A stretch of DNA of 64,000 nt from Breoghania sp. (GCF_963674635.1 NZ_OY771475.1:2666001-2730000), one strand, 5' to 3'. Numbered from the stretch's first letter, positions 27,155 through 36,378 are shown. Notes: generated by a model not told the origin, from the sequence alone. Program-made: numbers and translations.

Positions 27155-27675
27155 GAGGTCGCGACCCGGTTGCGAACATCGTCCAGGAAGCGATCCACCT
27201 CCGCAAAGCGGGTGAACCGATAGAGCGCCTTGTCTGCCGGTGCCGTTTCATACAAGCGGCGCATCTTCTCCCGTGCGGAGTTGCGGGTGTTCCACATCCA
27301 GACCAGAAACTCCGTATCGAAGTGCTCGTGGCACCCTGGCGTCAGATCGGGCCGGGTACGTCCGTGGTGCCGGAGAGTACGCAGAAGCACGCGATACAGA
27401 CGCCGCGCCAGAGGAACATCGAGCCAGATCAACGTATCGCACCGTTCCAGGCGCTGCGCCCATGTGGATGAGTGCCCACCTTCGAAAATCCAACACGGAC
27501 GGGCATGAGCTTCCAGACAAAGCGCATCGATTTCAGGCCGGGAACGCTGGATCCACCCCGTCTGCCAAAGGATCTGGTCAATATGAATGACCGGAAGATC
27601 CGTGATCTGCCCGAGCGCCCGTGCAAGCGTGGATTTGCCCGATCCCGGCTGACCGATAATCATCGCGCGCCGCAT
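27151..27675 (-). CDS. Small P-loop kinase-like protein (FlaR/adenylate-kinase type)
   Basis: A 174-residue P-loop NTPase. It has Walker A GQPGSGKST near the N-terminus, DQILWQTGWIQR and WIFEGGHSSTW, which are typical of the group annotated as DNA topology modulation protein FlaR or AAA/adenylate-kinase-like. The family probably phosphorylates a small molecule, but no substrate is established. ATG at 27675. The mepA gene lies 41 bp upstream on the same strand. Confidence 0.8.
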   Translation of the reverse strand: MRRAMIIGQPGSGKSTLARALGQITDLPVIHIDQILWQTGWIQRSRPEIDALCLEAHARPCWIFEGGHSSTWAQRLERCDTLIWLDVPLARRLYRVLLRTLRHHGRTRPDLTPGCHEHFDTEFLVWMWNTRNSAREKMRRLYETAPADKALYRFTRFAEVDRFLDDVRNRVATS

Positions 27676-27715
27676 GTTTTTCCCCGCATCCCATATGGCC
27701 CGCCGCAGTCGCGGC

Positions 27716-28774
27716 TCAACGCGCCTTCAGAACGGCGACGCAAGCGTCGGGCAGTCCGGCCATGGTCAGGGGCGGTTTCGGCTTGGCCGGTTTTTCACCG
27801 GGCTTGGGCGGCTTGGGCACCCAGGGTTCGTCCGACATCCACCAGGCCAGTTCCTTGCCGCAGCCGTCACCAGGAGGCGGGGCCGCCTGGCTCTTGCAAG
27901 ATCCCTCGCCTGCCGGACACTTGAGCCGGACATGGAAATGATAATGGTGCCCCCACCAGGGCCGGACCACGCGCAGCCAGGCACGGTTGCCGGTCTCGAA
28001 GTCGCACAAGGCCTTCTTGATGCCGGGAGAGACGAAAATGCGCGCCACGCGCGGATCGTTCGCCGCACGGCGGATCAACCGGGCATGGGCATCGGTGAAT
28101 TTCTTCGGATCGACCGTACGGTCTGCCCCCTTGGTGTTGATCGCACCGCGCAGCATGGAGACGGCGGAGACGTTTTCGCGCTCCGATGCGGTCATGGTGT
28201 GTGCGGGCATCTCTTTCAGCCAGATATCGGCATCGAGCCCGATCTGGTGGCTGGCATGGCCCGACGACATCGGCCCGCCGCGCGGTTGGGCCATGTCGCC
28301 AACCATCAGCCCGCGCCAGCCGAGTTTCGGCACATCGCGGGCAAGATCCTCAAGGTAGTCGATCAGTTCCGGCTGGCCCCAGAAGCGGTTGCGCGACAGG
28401 CGCATGACCTGGAACCCCTCGCCATTGGCGGGAAGCGCCACCGCGCCCGCCTGACAGCCCTTGGCATAGGAGCCCAGCGCCTCTGGCTTCATGTGGGCGG
28501 GAACGGAGACCTTGCCGAAATAGTCGCGCGCAGGCGCATTCATGTTGACCTGCGACGGGATACCGGTTGCGCGCCGCGCGTTGTCTGCATGCGTTGCCTT
28601 GGCTTGCGGCATCGCGGGCGCGTTTTGGGAAGAGACGGCACCTACGGAGGGCTTTGGCTGAGGAAGCTGATCTCGGGCAAGCGCCGGGGATAACGCGATA
28701 ACCATCGCACTCAGCGCGAAGGCCCCCGACCGCATCAGGCTCGAAAGATGCGCGCGCCCTTTCCCCATTCCCAT
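27716..28774 (-). CDS. mepA: Penicillin-insensitive murein endopeptidase MepA
   Basis: A 352-residue periplasmic peptidoglycan hydrolase that cuts D-Ala-meso-DAP cross-links, a LAS-family zinc peptidase. An N-terminal signal sequence (SGAFALSAMVIALSPALA) is followed by a Pro/Ala-rich linker. The zinc-binding motifs are SGHASHQIGLDADIW (HxxxxxxxD) and the C-terminal WGHHYHFHVRL. Six to seven cysteines and the P-K-P-rich tail (PKPPKPGEKPAKPKPP) are visible. Start ATG at 28774. Confidence 0.95.
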   Translation of the reverse strand: MGMGKGRAHLSSLMRSGAFALSAMVIALSPALARDQLPQPKPSVGAVSSQNAPAMPQAKATHADNARRATGIPSQVNMNAPARDYFGKVSVPAHMKPEALGSYAKGCQAGAVALPANGEGFQVMRLSRNRFWGQPELIDYLEDLARDVPKLGWRGLMVGDMAQPRGGPMSSGHASHQIGLDADIWLKEMPAHTMTASERENVSAVSMLRGAINTKGADRTVDPKKFTDAHARLIRRAANDPRVARIFVSPGIKKALCDFETGNRAWLRVVRPWWGHHYHFHVRLKCPAGEGSCKSQAAPPPGDGCGKELAWWMSDEPWVPKPPKPGEKPAKPKPPLTMAGLPDACVAVLKAR

Positions 28775-28866
28775 AGTCCTCTCCGCTTCGCCGCTTTGGC
28801 GGCATGGTCATTTGCAAGTCTGGCAAGTTCGATACAAGCCCCACCAAAATGAGGACATTATGACCG

Positions 28867-29652
28867 TCAACCGACGCCGAACTCCGCAATCGCGGGGAGG
28901 ATGCGGTTCATGATGTCTTCCATGCGCGACAGGCGATGATCGCCGTCACGAACAAGCGTGATGGTGACATCGCTGACAGGCAGGCGCGAAACGAGCTTCA
29001 TGGCATGTTCCCAGGGCACGTCCTGATCTTCCATGCCCTGGAGGATGCGGACCGGGCAGCCCGGATCGATGGAGGCGCCAAGCAGCAGATTCTTGCGACC
29101 GTCCTCGATCAGCGCGCGGGTATAGACATCCGGCTCATCGGAATAGTCCGAGGGATGTTCGTAGACCCCCTTGGTCTCGATGGCGCGGCGCGCTTCCTCC
29201 GGGAACGCGTTCCACAAAAGATCCTCGGTGAAATCAGGTGCGGGCGCGATCAGCACGAGCCCCGCGACCTTGCCGCTGCTCTTGCGCGCCAGCGCCAGCA
29301 GCAGCGCCATCCAGCCGCCCATGGAGGAGCCGACGATCACCGTCGGGCCGGTGCAGCACTTGTCGAATACGGCGAGCGTTTCCTCAAGCCAGCGCGAAAT
29401 GGTGCCGTCGATGAATTTCCCGCCCGATTCGCCGTGGCCGGAATAATCGAAGCGCGTCACGGCGTTCCCCGCTTCTCGCGCCACGCGCGCCACTTCCAGC
29501 GCCTTGGAGCCCAGCATGTCGGAGCGAAACCCGGAGAGCCAGATGACGCCGGGACGTTCCGCCGTCTCGGTGCCGGGTTCATGGCGGTAGGCGATCTGTC
29601 GCGCCTCGTCGCCGGTGCCCACGGAAAGGAATTGCGGATCGCGCTCGCTCAT
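28867..29652 (-). CDS. Alpha/beta hydrolase
   Basis: A 261-residue cytoplasmic alpha/beta hydrolase. The nucleophile elbow is GSSMGGW (GxSxGG). The oxyanion region reads WLSGFRSDMLGSKA. The late catalytic segments are ILQGMEDQDVPWEHA (acid) and VRDGDHRLSR (histidine). Start at 29652, eight bases after AGGA; the frame is open to 29979, but that part overlaps the divergent glycosyltransferase gene and has no similarity. Substrate unknown. Confidence 0.87.
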   Translation of the reverse strand: MSERDPQFLSVGTGDEARQIAYRHEPGTETAERPGVIWLSGFRSDMLGSKALEVARVAREAGNAVTRFDYSGHGESGGKFIDGTISRWLEETLAVFDKCCTGPTVIVGSSMGGWMALLLALARKSSGKVAGLVLIAPAPDFTEDLLWNAFPEEARRAIETKGVYEHPSDYSDEPDVYTRALIEDGRKNLLLGASIDPGCPVRILQGMEDQDVPWEHAMKLVSRLPVSDVTITLVRDGDHRLSRMEDIMNRILPAIAEFGVG

Positions 29653-29692
29653 CTGATAGGTTCCTGCTTCAAGTGCCGAACTGGATTCGGTG

Positions 29693-30865
29693 ATGACACA
29701 GGCGACAGGAGATTTAAAGCCCGTGACGACGATCCTGCAGGTCGTGCCCGAGTTGGAAACCGGAGGTGTGGAGCGCACCGCCGTCGATATCGCGCAAGCC
29801 TGCAAGGCGCGTGGCTGGCGGGCGCTGGTGGCAAGCGCGGGCGGACGGCTGGTCGATGAACTGGAAGCGGCCGGCGGCGAACATATCGCCATGCCCCTTG
29901 CCACAAAGAACCCGTTCATCATGGGGGCCAATGCGGGGCGGCTTGCCGAGATCATCCGCCGCGAGAAGGTATCCATCATCCATGCGCGCAGCCGAGCGCC
30001 TGCATGGTCGGCCCTTTACGCCGCCCGCAAGACACGCACGCCCTTCGTCACCACCTATCACGGCGCCTATGGCCAGAAGAATGCGCTGAAAGCCTTCTAC
30101 AATTCCGTCATGGCGCGCGGCGATGCGGTGATTGCCAATTCCCATTACACCGCCGGTCTCATCCGCACCCGTCACCCCGTTGCGGGCGAGATGACCGTCA
30201 TCCATCGCGGCACCGACATCGCGGCCATCTCCGACGTGCCGGAGGCCCGGATCAACGCTTTGCGGGAAAGCTGGGGTGTCGAAAGCGGCAAGCGGATCGT
30301 CCTGCAATTGGCACGATTGACTGCCTGGAAAGGCCAGAAGGTCACGATCGATGCCTTTGCGGGGCTCGCTCTGGCGCTACGTGAGGACTGTGTGCTGATT
30401 CTCGCCGGAGATGCGCAGGGACGCAACGACTACGTCGCCGAGCTTGAGGCCCGCATTGCCGGGCACGGACTTGGGGAACAGGTCCGCCTCGTCGGCCACT
30501 GTGCGGATGTGCCTGCGGCAATGAATGCAGCGGATGTGGTCGCCGTGTCTTCAGTGGAGCCGGAAGCCTTCGGACGCGCGGCGGTGGAGGCACAGGCGGC
30601 GGGACGGCCGGTCATCGTCTCCGATCTCGGCGCGGTGGGCGAAACGGTGCAGGCTCCGCCGCAGGTGGAAGCATCCCAGCGCAGCGGATGGCGCATTCCC
30701 GCCAATGACCCCGCGGCGCTGACCCTGACACTTGGAGAGGCTCTATCTCTGGATGCGGAAGCACACTTGGCGCTCGCAAGGCGCGCGAAAGCCAATGCCG
30801 CACATTTCTCGCTGGAAGCCATGTGCGGGGCGACGCTTGAGGTCTATGATCGGTTGATCGGCTAA
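29693..30865 (+). CDS. Glycosyltransferase family 4
   Basis: About 390 residues with a GT-B fold. The N-terminal acceptor domain starts LQVVPELETGGVERTAVDI. The C-terminal donor domain has RLTAWKGQKVTIDAF and the nucleotide-sugar motif EPEAFGRAAVEAQAAGRPV (E-x7-E). It probably transfers a sugar to lipopolysaccharide or exopolysaccharide. The start is unsure: GTG 29690, ATG 29693 and GTG 29723 are in frame. The last is nearest to AGGAG (29709-29713) but 11 bases away. It is divergent from the hydrolase and stands alone. Confidence 0.88.
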   Translation: MTQATGDLKPVTTILQVVPELETGGVERTAVDIAQACKARGWRALVASAGGRLVDELEAAGGEHIAMPLATKNPFIMGANAGRLAEIIRREKVSIIHARSRAPAWSALYAARKTRTPFVTTYHGAYGQKNALKAFYNSVMARGDAVIANSHYTAGLIRTRHPVAGEMTVIHRGTDIAAISDVPEARINALRESWGVESGKRIVLQLARLTAWKGQKVTIDAFAGLALALREDCVLILAGDAQGRNDYVAELEARIAGHGLGEQVRLVGHCADVPAAMNAADVVAVSSVEPEAFGRAAVEAQAAGRPVIVSDLGAVGETVQAPPQVEASQRSGWRIPANDPAALTLTLGEALSLDAEAHLALARRAKANAAHFSLEAMCGATLEVYDRLIG

Positions 30866-31159
30866 ACCATTGAAATTGGGGTCGGCAAACCTATCTGGAC
30901 TCGCGTGCGGAGAAGACACGATCACCACCTGATTTGGAGGGATTGGTTGACTTTTTCGTGCTTTCGCGGAATTCTAACGAACGCAACGCAACCGCGCTGA
31001 TCTCGGTGCCCTGCTCGTCCGCACGACCGTCTGTGCATTACGGGTGGGGTTATTCGTTTAAGGCGGGTCCCTCGGTCCCTTGACCGACCGACGCATCCCA
31101 GGCGCGGCTTGCGTGACTGAATCGAACCCGTTTCGACAATTACATAGGAGTTAGCGACC

Positions 31160-31696
31160 ATTCGCCGTCCGTTCCGCGCACCACCGCCCCAAAAGGAGGG
31201 GCCGCGCATTAACGAAGACATTCGCGTTCGCGAAGTCCAGTTGATCGATCACGAAGGCCAGAACCGGGGCACGATCCCGATTGAAGAGGCTATGGACATC
31301 GCCGGTGAGGCCGGCCTCGACCTCGTGGAGATCCAGCCGAACGCAAATCCCCCGGTCTGCAAGATTCTTGATTACGGTCGCCACAAGTATCAGGCGCAGA
31401 AGAAGGCCGCCGAGGCTCGCAAGAAGCAGAAGACCGTCGAACTCAAGGAAGTGAAGCTGCGTCCGAACATCGACACCCACGATTATGAGGTGAAGATGAA
31501 GAACGTGCTGCGTTTCTTCGAGGAAGGCGACAAGGTGAAAATCACCCTTCGTTTCCGCGGCCGCGAAATGGCGCACCAGGACCTCGGCTTCAAGCTGATG
31601 CAGCGCGTCAAGGAAGAGACCGCCGAGATCGCCAAGGTCGAGTTCGAACCCAAGGTCGAAGGCCGCCAGATGATCATGATCCTGGCGCCGCGTTAA
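31160..31696 (+). CDS. infC: Translation initiation factor IF-3, AUU start
   Basis: A 178-residue IF-3 that binds the 30S subunit and checks initiator-tRNA pairing. The N-terminal domain begins RRPFRAPPPQKEGPRINEDI and continues GTIPIEEAMDIAGEAGLDLVE; the C-terminal domain has KEVKLRPNIDTHDYEVK and EVEGRQMIM-like KVEGRQMIMIL. No ATG, GTG or TTG precedes the conserved RRPFRA, but ATT at 31160 follows AGGAG with nine bases between. AUU is the classic infC start and lets IF-3 repress its own translation. A terminator at 31734-31766 separates it from rpmI-rplT. The 294-bp gap upstream (30866-31159) shows no gene; a TTGACT at 30947 could be part of a promoter. Confidence 0.96.
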   Translation: MRRPFRAPPPQKEGPRINEDIRVREVQLIDHEGQNRGTIPIEEAMDIAGEAGLDLVEIQPNANPPVCKILDYGRHKYQAQKKAAEARKKQKTVELKEVKLRPNIDTHDYEVKMKNVLRFFEEGDKVKITLRFRGREMAHQDLGFKLMQRVKEETAEIAKVEFEPKVEGRQMIMILAPR

Positions 31697-31733
31697 GGCG
31701 ACGGGTTCACACGTCTTGCAGCAACGATGTTTT

Positions 31734-31766
31734 GATGCCCGGCCTTGTGCCGGGCATTTTGCTTTT
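31734..31766 (+). terminator. Rho-independent terminator after infC
   Basis: Stem ATGCCCGGC / GCCGGGCAT with a short loop, then TTTTGCTTTT, 38 bp after the infC stop. Confidence 0.85.
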
Positions 31767-31790
31767 CTGGGGCCATTTGCCCGTGTGGCA

Positions 31791-31920
31791 GATCCTTCGA
31801 GACGCCTGCTTGCGCAGGCTCCTCAGGATGACGTCGGGGACGGGAGTGGTTCTGCAGGATATATCAACCCGAGAACGTCATCCTGAGGAGCGGTCGAAAG
31901 ACCGCGTCTCGAAGGATCGG
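31791..31920. repeat. Second copy of the inverted palindromic intergenic repeat pair
   Basis: Left unit about 31791-31834 (GATCCTTCGAGACGC... to CTCAGGATGACGTC); right unit about 31874-31920, its near reverse complement (GAACGTCATCCTGAGGAG... to GTCTCGAAGGATCGG). Internal stems are CCTGCTTGCGCAGG and GCGGTC GAAA GACCGC. It matches the pair at 216-375 outside the internal loops, where base changes are compensatory. It lies in the 564-bp gap between infC and rpmI. The rest of that gap, 31921-32260, has no gene I can support and probably holds the rpmI promoter. Confidence 0.85.
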
Positions 31921-32260
31921 CCGCACACACCGACCGTTGCCGGGCCCCTTGCCCCAACCGCGGCGATTTGCGTGCCAGCCTTCGTACTTTATTGCGCCTT
32001 CACGCTGCATGAGGGGATTCTGGACGGGGCCATGTGGACCTTTCCGGGGATTTGCGGTCGTTATCGGCGCAATACCGCCGGGTTGAGGCTGAATCTTGGC
32101 CCCGCCCGCTTGCATTGCGCGCCCCTTCCTCCTATAAGCCCACGGTTCCGAGCCGCCCGGCGCGATAGGGCATGCCGCGGTGGCTCACGAATGCTTCCAA
32201 CGATCAGCGATCCCAACATCCTGCAAGGGATGGGCGGATCGCGCCAAGAAAGGACGCAAA

Positions 32261-32458
32261 ATGCCCAAGATGAAGACCAAATCGGGCGCCAAAAAGCGCT
32301 TTAAAGTGACGGCCTCCGGCCGGGTGAAGGTCGCCCAGGCCGGCAAGCGGCACGGCATGATCAAGCGGACGAAGAAGTTCATCCGCAATGCCCGCGGCAC
32401 CATGGTTCTCGCGGACCAGGATGCCAAGATCGTCAAGAAGTACATGCCCTACCTGTAA
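32261..32458 (+). CDS. rpmI: 50S ribosomal protein L35
   Basis: A 65-residue basic protein of the large ribosomal subunit. It reads MPKMKTKSGAKKRFKVTASG near the start and HGMIKRTKKFIRNARG, both typical of L35. The ATG at 32261 follows AGAAAGGA. It is followed by rplT with 36 bp between. In most bacteria infC-rpmI-rplT is one operon; here infC is detached by a terminator and a repeat. Confidence 0.97.
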   Translation: MPKMKTKSGAKKRFKVTASGRVKVAQAGKRHGMIKRTKKFIRNARGTMVLADQDAKIVKKYMPYL

Positions 32459-32494
32459 GGGTAGCGGTCCAAGAGACGACGAGGAGATCAGCCA

Positions 32495-32851
32495 ATGTCG
32501 CGCGTGAAACGGGGCGTTACCGCCCATGCCCGTCACAAGAAAGTCATCAAGGCCGCCAAGGGCTATTATGGCCGCCGCAAGAACACCATCCGCGTTGCCA
32601 AGCAGGCCGTGGAGAAGGCGGGCCAGTACGCCTATCGCGACCGCAAGGTTCGCAAGCGGAACTTCCGCTCGCTGTGGATCCAGCGTATCAACGCTGCCAC
32701 CCGCGAGCACGGCCTGACCTATGGCCGCTTCATCGACGGCCTGAACAAGGCCGGCGTGGAAGTTGACCGCAAGGTTCTTTCCGATCTCGCCATCCATCAG
32801 CCGGAGGCCTTCAAGGCCCTGGTGGACAAGGCGCAGGCGGCTCTCGCCTGA
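32495..32851 (+). CDS. rplT: 50S ribosomal protein L20
   Basis: A 118-residue ribosomal protein that binds 23S rRNA early in assembly and in some bacteria represses its own operon. It starts MSRVKRGVTAHARHKKVIKA, and has GYYGRRKNTIR and RKRNFRSLWIQRINAA, all characteristic. It lies downstream of rpmI and is closed by a strong terminator at 32875-32910. Confidence 0.98.
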   Translation: MSRVKRGVTAHARHKKVIKAAKGYYGRRKNTIRVAKQAVEKAGQYAYRDRKVRKRNFRSLWIQRINAATREHGLTYGRFIDGLNKAGVEVDRKVLSDLAIHQPEAFKALVDKAQAALA

Positions 32852-32874
32852 GGCTTTCAAGCCTGACAGACCTC

Positions 32875-32910
32875 AAAAGGGGCGTGCCCGCCGGGCGCGC
32901 CCCTTTTTTT
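32875..32910 (+). terminator. Rho-independent terminator after rplT
   Basis: GC-rich stem AAAAGGGGCG / CGCCCCTTTT with an inner CCCG/CGGG pairing, followed by seven T in a row. Confidence 0.92.
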
Positions 32911-33030
32911 CATGCCATTTTCCAGATCGCTGCCCCGAAGAGCGAAATCTCTGCTCCGGGATTGGACGTTGCGGCAAGGGTCCCTATCTCTCAAGGACAA
33001 CACCCTGCCCAATGACCGGAAGCTCCTTTC

Positions 33031-34020
33031 ATGAAACTCTCCGTCCTCGATCTCGCCTTTGTCGGTGAAGGCGAAACGCCGCGCGATGCGCTTGATCACT
33101 CGCTTGAGCTCGCCCGCCATGCAGAGGCGCTCGGTTATGAGCGGTTCTGGCTTGCCGAACATCACAACATGATCGGTATCGCGAGTGCGGCGACCTCCGT
33201 CGTCATCGGGTATATCGCGGGCGGCACCTCCACCATTCGCGTGGGGGCTGGCGGGATCATGCTGCCGAACCACTCGCCTTTGGTGATCGCGGAACAGTTC
33301 GGCACGCTGGAAACGCTTTATCCGGGGCGGATCGATCTCGGCCTCGGCCGCGCGCCGGGAACCGATCAGGCGACGCTGCGCGCACTGCGCCGGTCCTATG
33401 AAAGTGCGGAAAGCTTTCCGCAGGACGTTGTGGAGTTGCAGGCGCTGCTGGCGCCCGCGGCGCCCAACCAGATCGTGCGCGCGGTGCCCGGGGCCGGCAC
33501 CAATGTGCCGATCTGGATGCTGGGCTCCAGCCTCTTCGGCGCAAAGCTCGCCGCCATGCTGGGGCTGCCTTACGCCTTCGCCTCCCATTTCGCCCCGCAG
33601 GCGCTGGAACAGGCGGTCGCGATCTACAAGGCAGAGTTCACGCCCTCCGATGCGCTTGATGCGCCTTACGTGATCGCCGGGGCCAATGTGTTTGCAGCCG
33701 ACGATGACGCGCAAGCAGCACGGCTCGCAACCTCGCTCCAGATGCGCTTCACCGGCATGCTGCGCGGCGAACGCGGGCTCACCAAGCCCCCCATCGACGA
33801 TATCGAGACCTACTGGACACCGGGCGAAAAGCGCCACGTTCAGGAGATGATGCGCTGCTCCTTCATTGGAGGGCCGGAAAGCCTCAAACACCAACTCAAG
33901 GCATTCGCGGACAGCGTCCCGGTCGACGAGATCATCGTCTCCTCCTCCATCTACGACAACACGGCGCGGCTGCACTCCTATGAAATTCTCGCAGATGTGG
34001 CGAAGGGGATCGGGGGCTAG
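33031..34020 (+). CDS. Luciferase-like flavin-dependent monooxygenase (LLM class)
   Basis: A 329-residue flavin-dependent oxidoreductase with a bacterial-luciferase-like TIM barrel. It has FWLAEHHNMIGIASAATSVV, TIRVGAGGIMLPNHSPLVIA, EQFGTLETLYPGRIDLGLGR and a C-terminal FIGGPESL segment, which place it in the MsnO8/group of LLM oxidoreductases found in many soil bacteria. Such enzymes use FMNH2 and oxygen. The start follows GGAAG. Its end overlaps that of the convergent GST gene by four bases. Substrate unknown. Confidence 0.9.
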   Translation: MKLSVLDLAFVGEGETPRDALDHSLELARHAEALGYERFWLAEHHNMIGIASAATSVVIGYIAGGTSTIRVGAGGIMLPNHSPLVIAEQFGTLETLYPGRIDLGLGRAPGTDQATLRALRRSYESAESFPQDVVELQALLAPAAPNQIVRAVPGAGTNVPIWMLGSSLFGAKLAAMLGLPYAFASHFAPQALEQAVAIYKAEFTPSDALDAPYVIAGANVFAADDDAQAARLATSLQMRFTGMLRGERGLTKPPIDDIETYWTPGEKRHVQEMMRCSFIGGPESLKHQLKAFADSVPVDEIIVSSSIYDNTARLHSYEILADVAKGIGG

Positions 34021-34643
34021 GCCGGAGGATCGAAAGCCTGTGAGATCTCGATGAAGTCGGGCAGCGCCTCGCAGGCGGCCGAATGGGCAGCGAGATGGGG
34101 GAAGCGGTCGTCATCGAACAGATCGCCATGCGCCTCCTTCACGAACCGCAGGGCGCAGGCGACCGCGATATCGGCGTGGCCGATGCCGTCACCGAACCAC
34201 CAGGGCCCGCGACGGGTCGCGCGTTCGCGCTCCAGCGCCTCCAGAACCTCCACAATCTGGCAGCGGCAACGCTCCACCCACATCTCGGATGCAGTTTCAT
34301 GGAGCGCACGCTCGTAGACCAGCGCCACGGCCTTTTCGGCCAGCCCCATGCCAAGGGCCGCAATCTTCAAAGCCTGACGGCGTTTCGTCCCGCTTTCCGG
34401 GATCAGGGCCCTTGCGCGCCCCGCCACCTCGTCCAGATGATCGAGGATGGCGAAGCTCTCGATCAGCACTTCGCCATCATCCAGCACCAGCGTGGGAACG
34501 CGGCGCATGGGATTGATCGCACCGATCTTGTCGACATCGCGAAAGGTCGACCACGGCCGATGCTCGAATTCCAGACCATAGAGCCGCAGCGCGATGGCAA
34601 CACGGCGGACGAAGGGAGAATCGAACTGGCCAATGAGGATCAT
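34017..34643 (-). CDS. Glutathione S-transferase family protein
   Basis: A 208-residue GST. The N-terminal thioredoxin-fold domain reads LIGQFDSPFVRRVAIALRLY, RRVPTLVLDDGEVLIESFAI (cis-proline VP and the ES glutathione contact). An all-helical C-terminal domain follows. The usual N-terminal catalytic Cys/Ser/Tyr position is S (DSPFVRR). Start ATG at 34643; upstream residues of the open frame are not family-like. Substrate unknown. Confidence 0.87.
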   Translation of the reverse strand: MILIGQFDSPFVRRVAIALRLYGLEFEHRPWSTFRDVDKIGAINPMRRVPTLVLDDGEVLIESFAILDHLDEVAGRARALIPESGTKRRQALKIAALGMGLAEKAVALVYERALHETASEMWVERCRCQIVEVLEALERERATRRGPWWFGDGIGHADIAVACALRFVKEAHGDLFDDDRFPHLAAHSAACEALPDFIEISQAFDPPA

Positions 34644-34886
34644 GATCACCGCCACAAAAACAAGCAATCCGTGGCCGCCCAACCGGCCCTGAGGCATATA
34701 TCAAGGCGGAAATCGCCGATTATTGCCAGCCAATTCTGGCCGGTGGTTCATCATGCCGCTCATGCCAATCGGACGCCTTGGGCTTTCCGGCGCGAAAGCC
34801 CGCTTGAGGCCCCGCCTGCAAACCGCTAAACCCCGAACGATGCGATCCCGCAGGGTCAACAGGCTGGAAAACGGACGAGCTGGACA

Positions 34887-35948
34887 ATGGATAATCTGAA
34901 GGCGGAACTTCTGCGCGGCCTCTGGTACGTGGCGACCGTCGGCTCGGACGTGAAACCGGGCAAGATGATCTCCAAGAAGCTGATGGGCGAATTGGTGCTG
35001 ATCGGGCGCGATGCGGACGGAAAGGTCTTTGCGCTGCGCGATATCTGTCCCCATCGCGGCATTCCGCTGTCCCATGGCCGCTTCGACGGCGAAACCGTGC
35101 AGTGCTGCTATCACGGCTGGCGCTTCAACACCGAAGGCACCTGCACCGAGATCCCCTCCACCCACGAATACCAGACCATAGACCTCAGCAAGATCACCTG
35201 CGGGGCTTATTCTTGCGTGGAACGGCAGGGGCTGATCTGGATCTACTTTGCCGAAAAGGGCGAGAAGCCTGAGGATGGCCGCCAGCCGGAGCCGCCGCGG
35301 CTTCCCGGTTTTGCCGATGATGTTGCGCCCAAGCTCGCCATCATGCAGCCCTTCGACTGCTCCGTCGATCACGCGGCCCTTGGCCTGATGGACCCGACCC
35401 ATGCCGCCTTCGTGCACACCTCATGGTGGTTCAAGAAGAACGGCGCGAAGCTCCGGCCCAAGGTGAAGCAATTCGCGCCCTCCGAGCTTGGCTGGGCGAT
35501 GGTGCGCCACAAGATCCCGCCGCAGAACATCGCCTATCGCTATCTGCTGGGCGACAACGTGACGACCGAGATTTCCTACCGTCTGCCGGGCCTGCGGATC
35601 GAGCATATCGAGGGCGACAAGCACCAGGTTCTGGGGCTGACGACGATCACGCCGGTCGACGAAGACCATACCGAAGTGCGGCAGATCTTCTGGGCAAGCA
35701 TGGGCTGGATCGCACCGCTCAAACCGCTCTTCCGCCACCTGATGAACGTGTTTCTGGGGCAGGACCGGCGCGTCGTCATCCAGCAGCGCGAGGGGCTCAT
35801 CTACAACCCGAAGCTGATGCTCATCAACGATGCGGATACCCAAGGCCGTTGGTGGATGCAGCTCAAGCGCGAGTGGACCGCCTCGGGCGCTGCCGGGCGG
35901 ACCTTCGAGAACCCGGTCAAGGCGAAGACGCTTCGCTGGATGAGCTAG
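34887..35948 (+). CDS. Rieske-type ring-hydroxylating oxygenase, large subunit
   Basis: A 353-residue terminal oxygenase. The Rieske [2Fe-2S] site is CPHRG ... CCYHGW (C-x-H then C-x2-H) near residues 53-75. The mononuclear iron site is DHAALGLMDPTHAAFVH near 166-180, with the H-x4-H pair and an upstream aspartate. It resembles VanA/phenylpropionate-dioxygenase-like single-component alpha subunits, which demethylate or hydroxylate aromatics. No reductase or ferredoxin partner lies nearby, so it must be supplied elsewhere. Substrate unknown. Confidence 0.88.
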   Translation: MDNLKAELLRGLWYVATVGSDVKPGKMISKKLMGELVLIGRDADGKVFALRDICPHRGIPLSHGRFDGETVQCCYHGWRFNTEGTCTEIPSTHEYQTIDLSKITCGAYSCVERQGLIWIYFAEKGEKPEDGRQPEPPRLPGFADDVAPKLAIMQPFDCSVDHAALGLMDPTHAAFVHTSWWFKKNGAKLRPKVKQFAPSELGWAMVRHKIPPQNIAYRYLLGDNVTTEISYRLPGLRIEHIEGDKHQVLGLTTITPVDEDHTEVRQIFWASMGWIAPLKPLFRHLMNVFLGQDRRVVIQQREGLIYNPKLMLINDADTQGRWWMQLKREWTASGAAGRTFENPVKAKTLRWMS

Positions 35949-36378
35949 AGGCATGGTGGGATGAGCGGGGCACGCTCATTCCCTTTCGGAACAAGGCATT
36001 TTCCGCGCTCCCATGGGGCAAAGTGGACCCGATTGGACCTTGCGCTTGCACCGGCGGCGAGTATGATCGCCGGACTTTTTCACGGAGCAGGTGATGATGG
36101 TCTCCATCAAACAGGGCACAAAGGGAACGGGCGCGCGGACAGGCGCGGACGGTGCCGTATGCATGCACCTGCCGAAGGCCCATCAGGGCCCTGCCTGCGG
36201 GCGATTTAGAAACACGCGCTGATCCTGTCTCGCCCCCGCAGAACACCTTGCGGGGAAGTTCCGGCGCATACTCGCCGCCCCCTTATGGATTGTCCCGGCG
36301 TTTGAAGCTAAAAGACACGTCGACATTCCGCCGCAGCCGCGCGAGGCCTTTCGTGTGGCGCGAAGCAATCGAGTGACC
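35949..36378. other. Upstream region of pheS with a possible short leader ORF
   Basis: This 430-bp gap has no confident gene. A 42-codon plus-strand frame at 36094-36222 starts MMVSIKQGTKGTGARTGADG after GGAGCAGGTG and ends before several GC-rich inverted repeats (for example GGCCCATCAGGGCC at 36177-36190). The position fits a pheST leader, but the frame is not rich in phenylalanine codons, so classical attenuation is not supported. Confidence 0.25.

Noticed and set aside
31732..32304. Plus-strand frame through the infC-rpmI gap
   Set aside because: It runs through the palindromic repeat units and into rpmI in another frame, with no family-like content.
36094..36222. Short ORF as a pheST attenuation leader peptide
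   Set aside because: The frame is not enriched in phenylalanine codons and no clear terminator with a U tract follows, so attenuation cannot be claimed.
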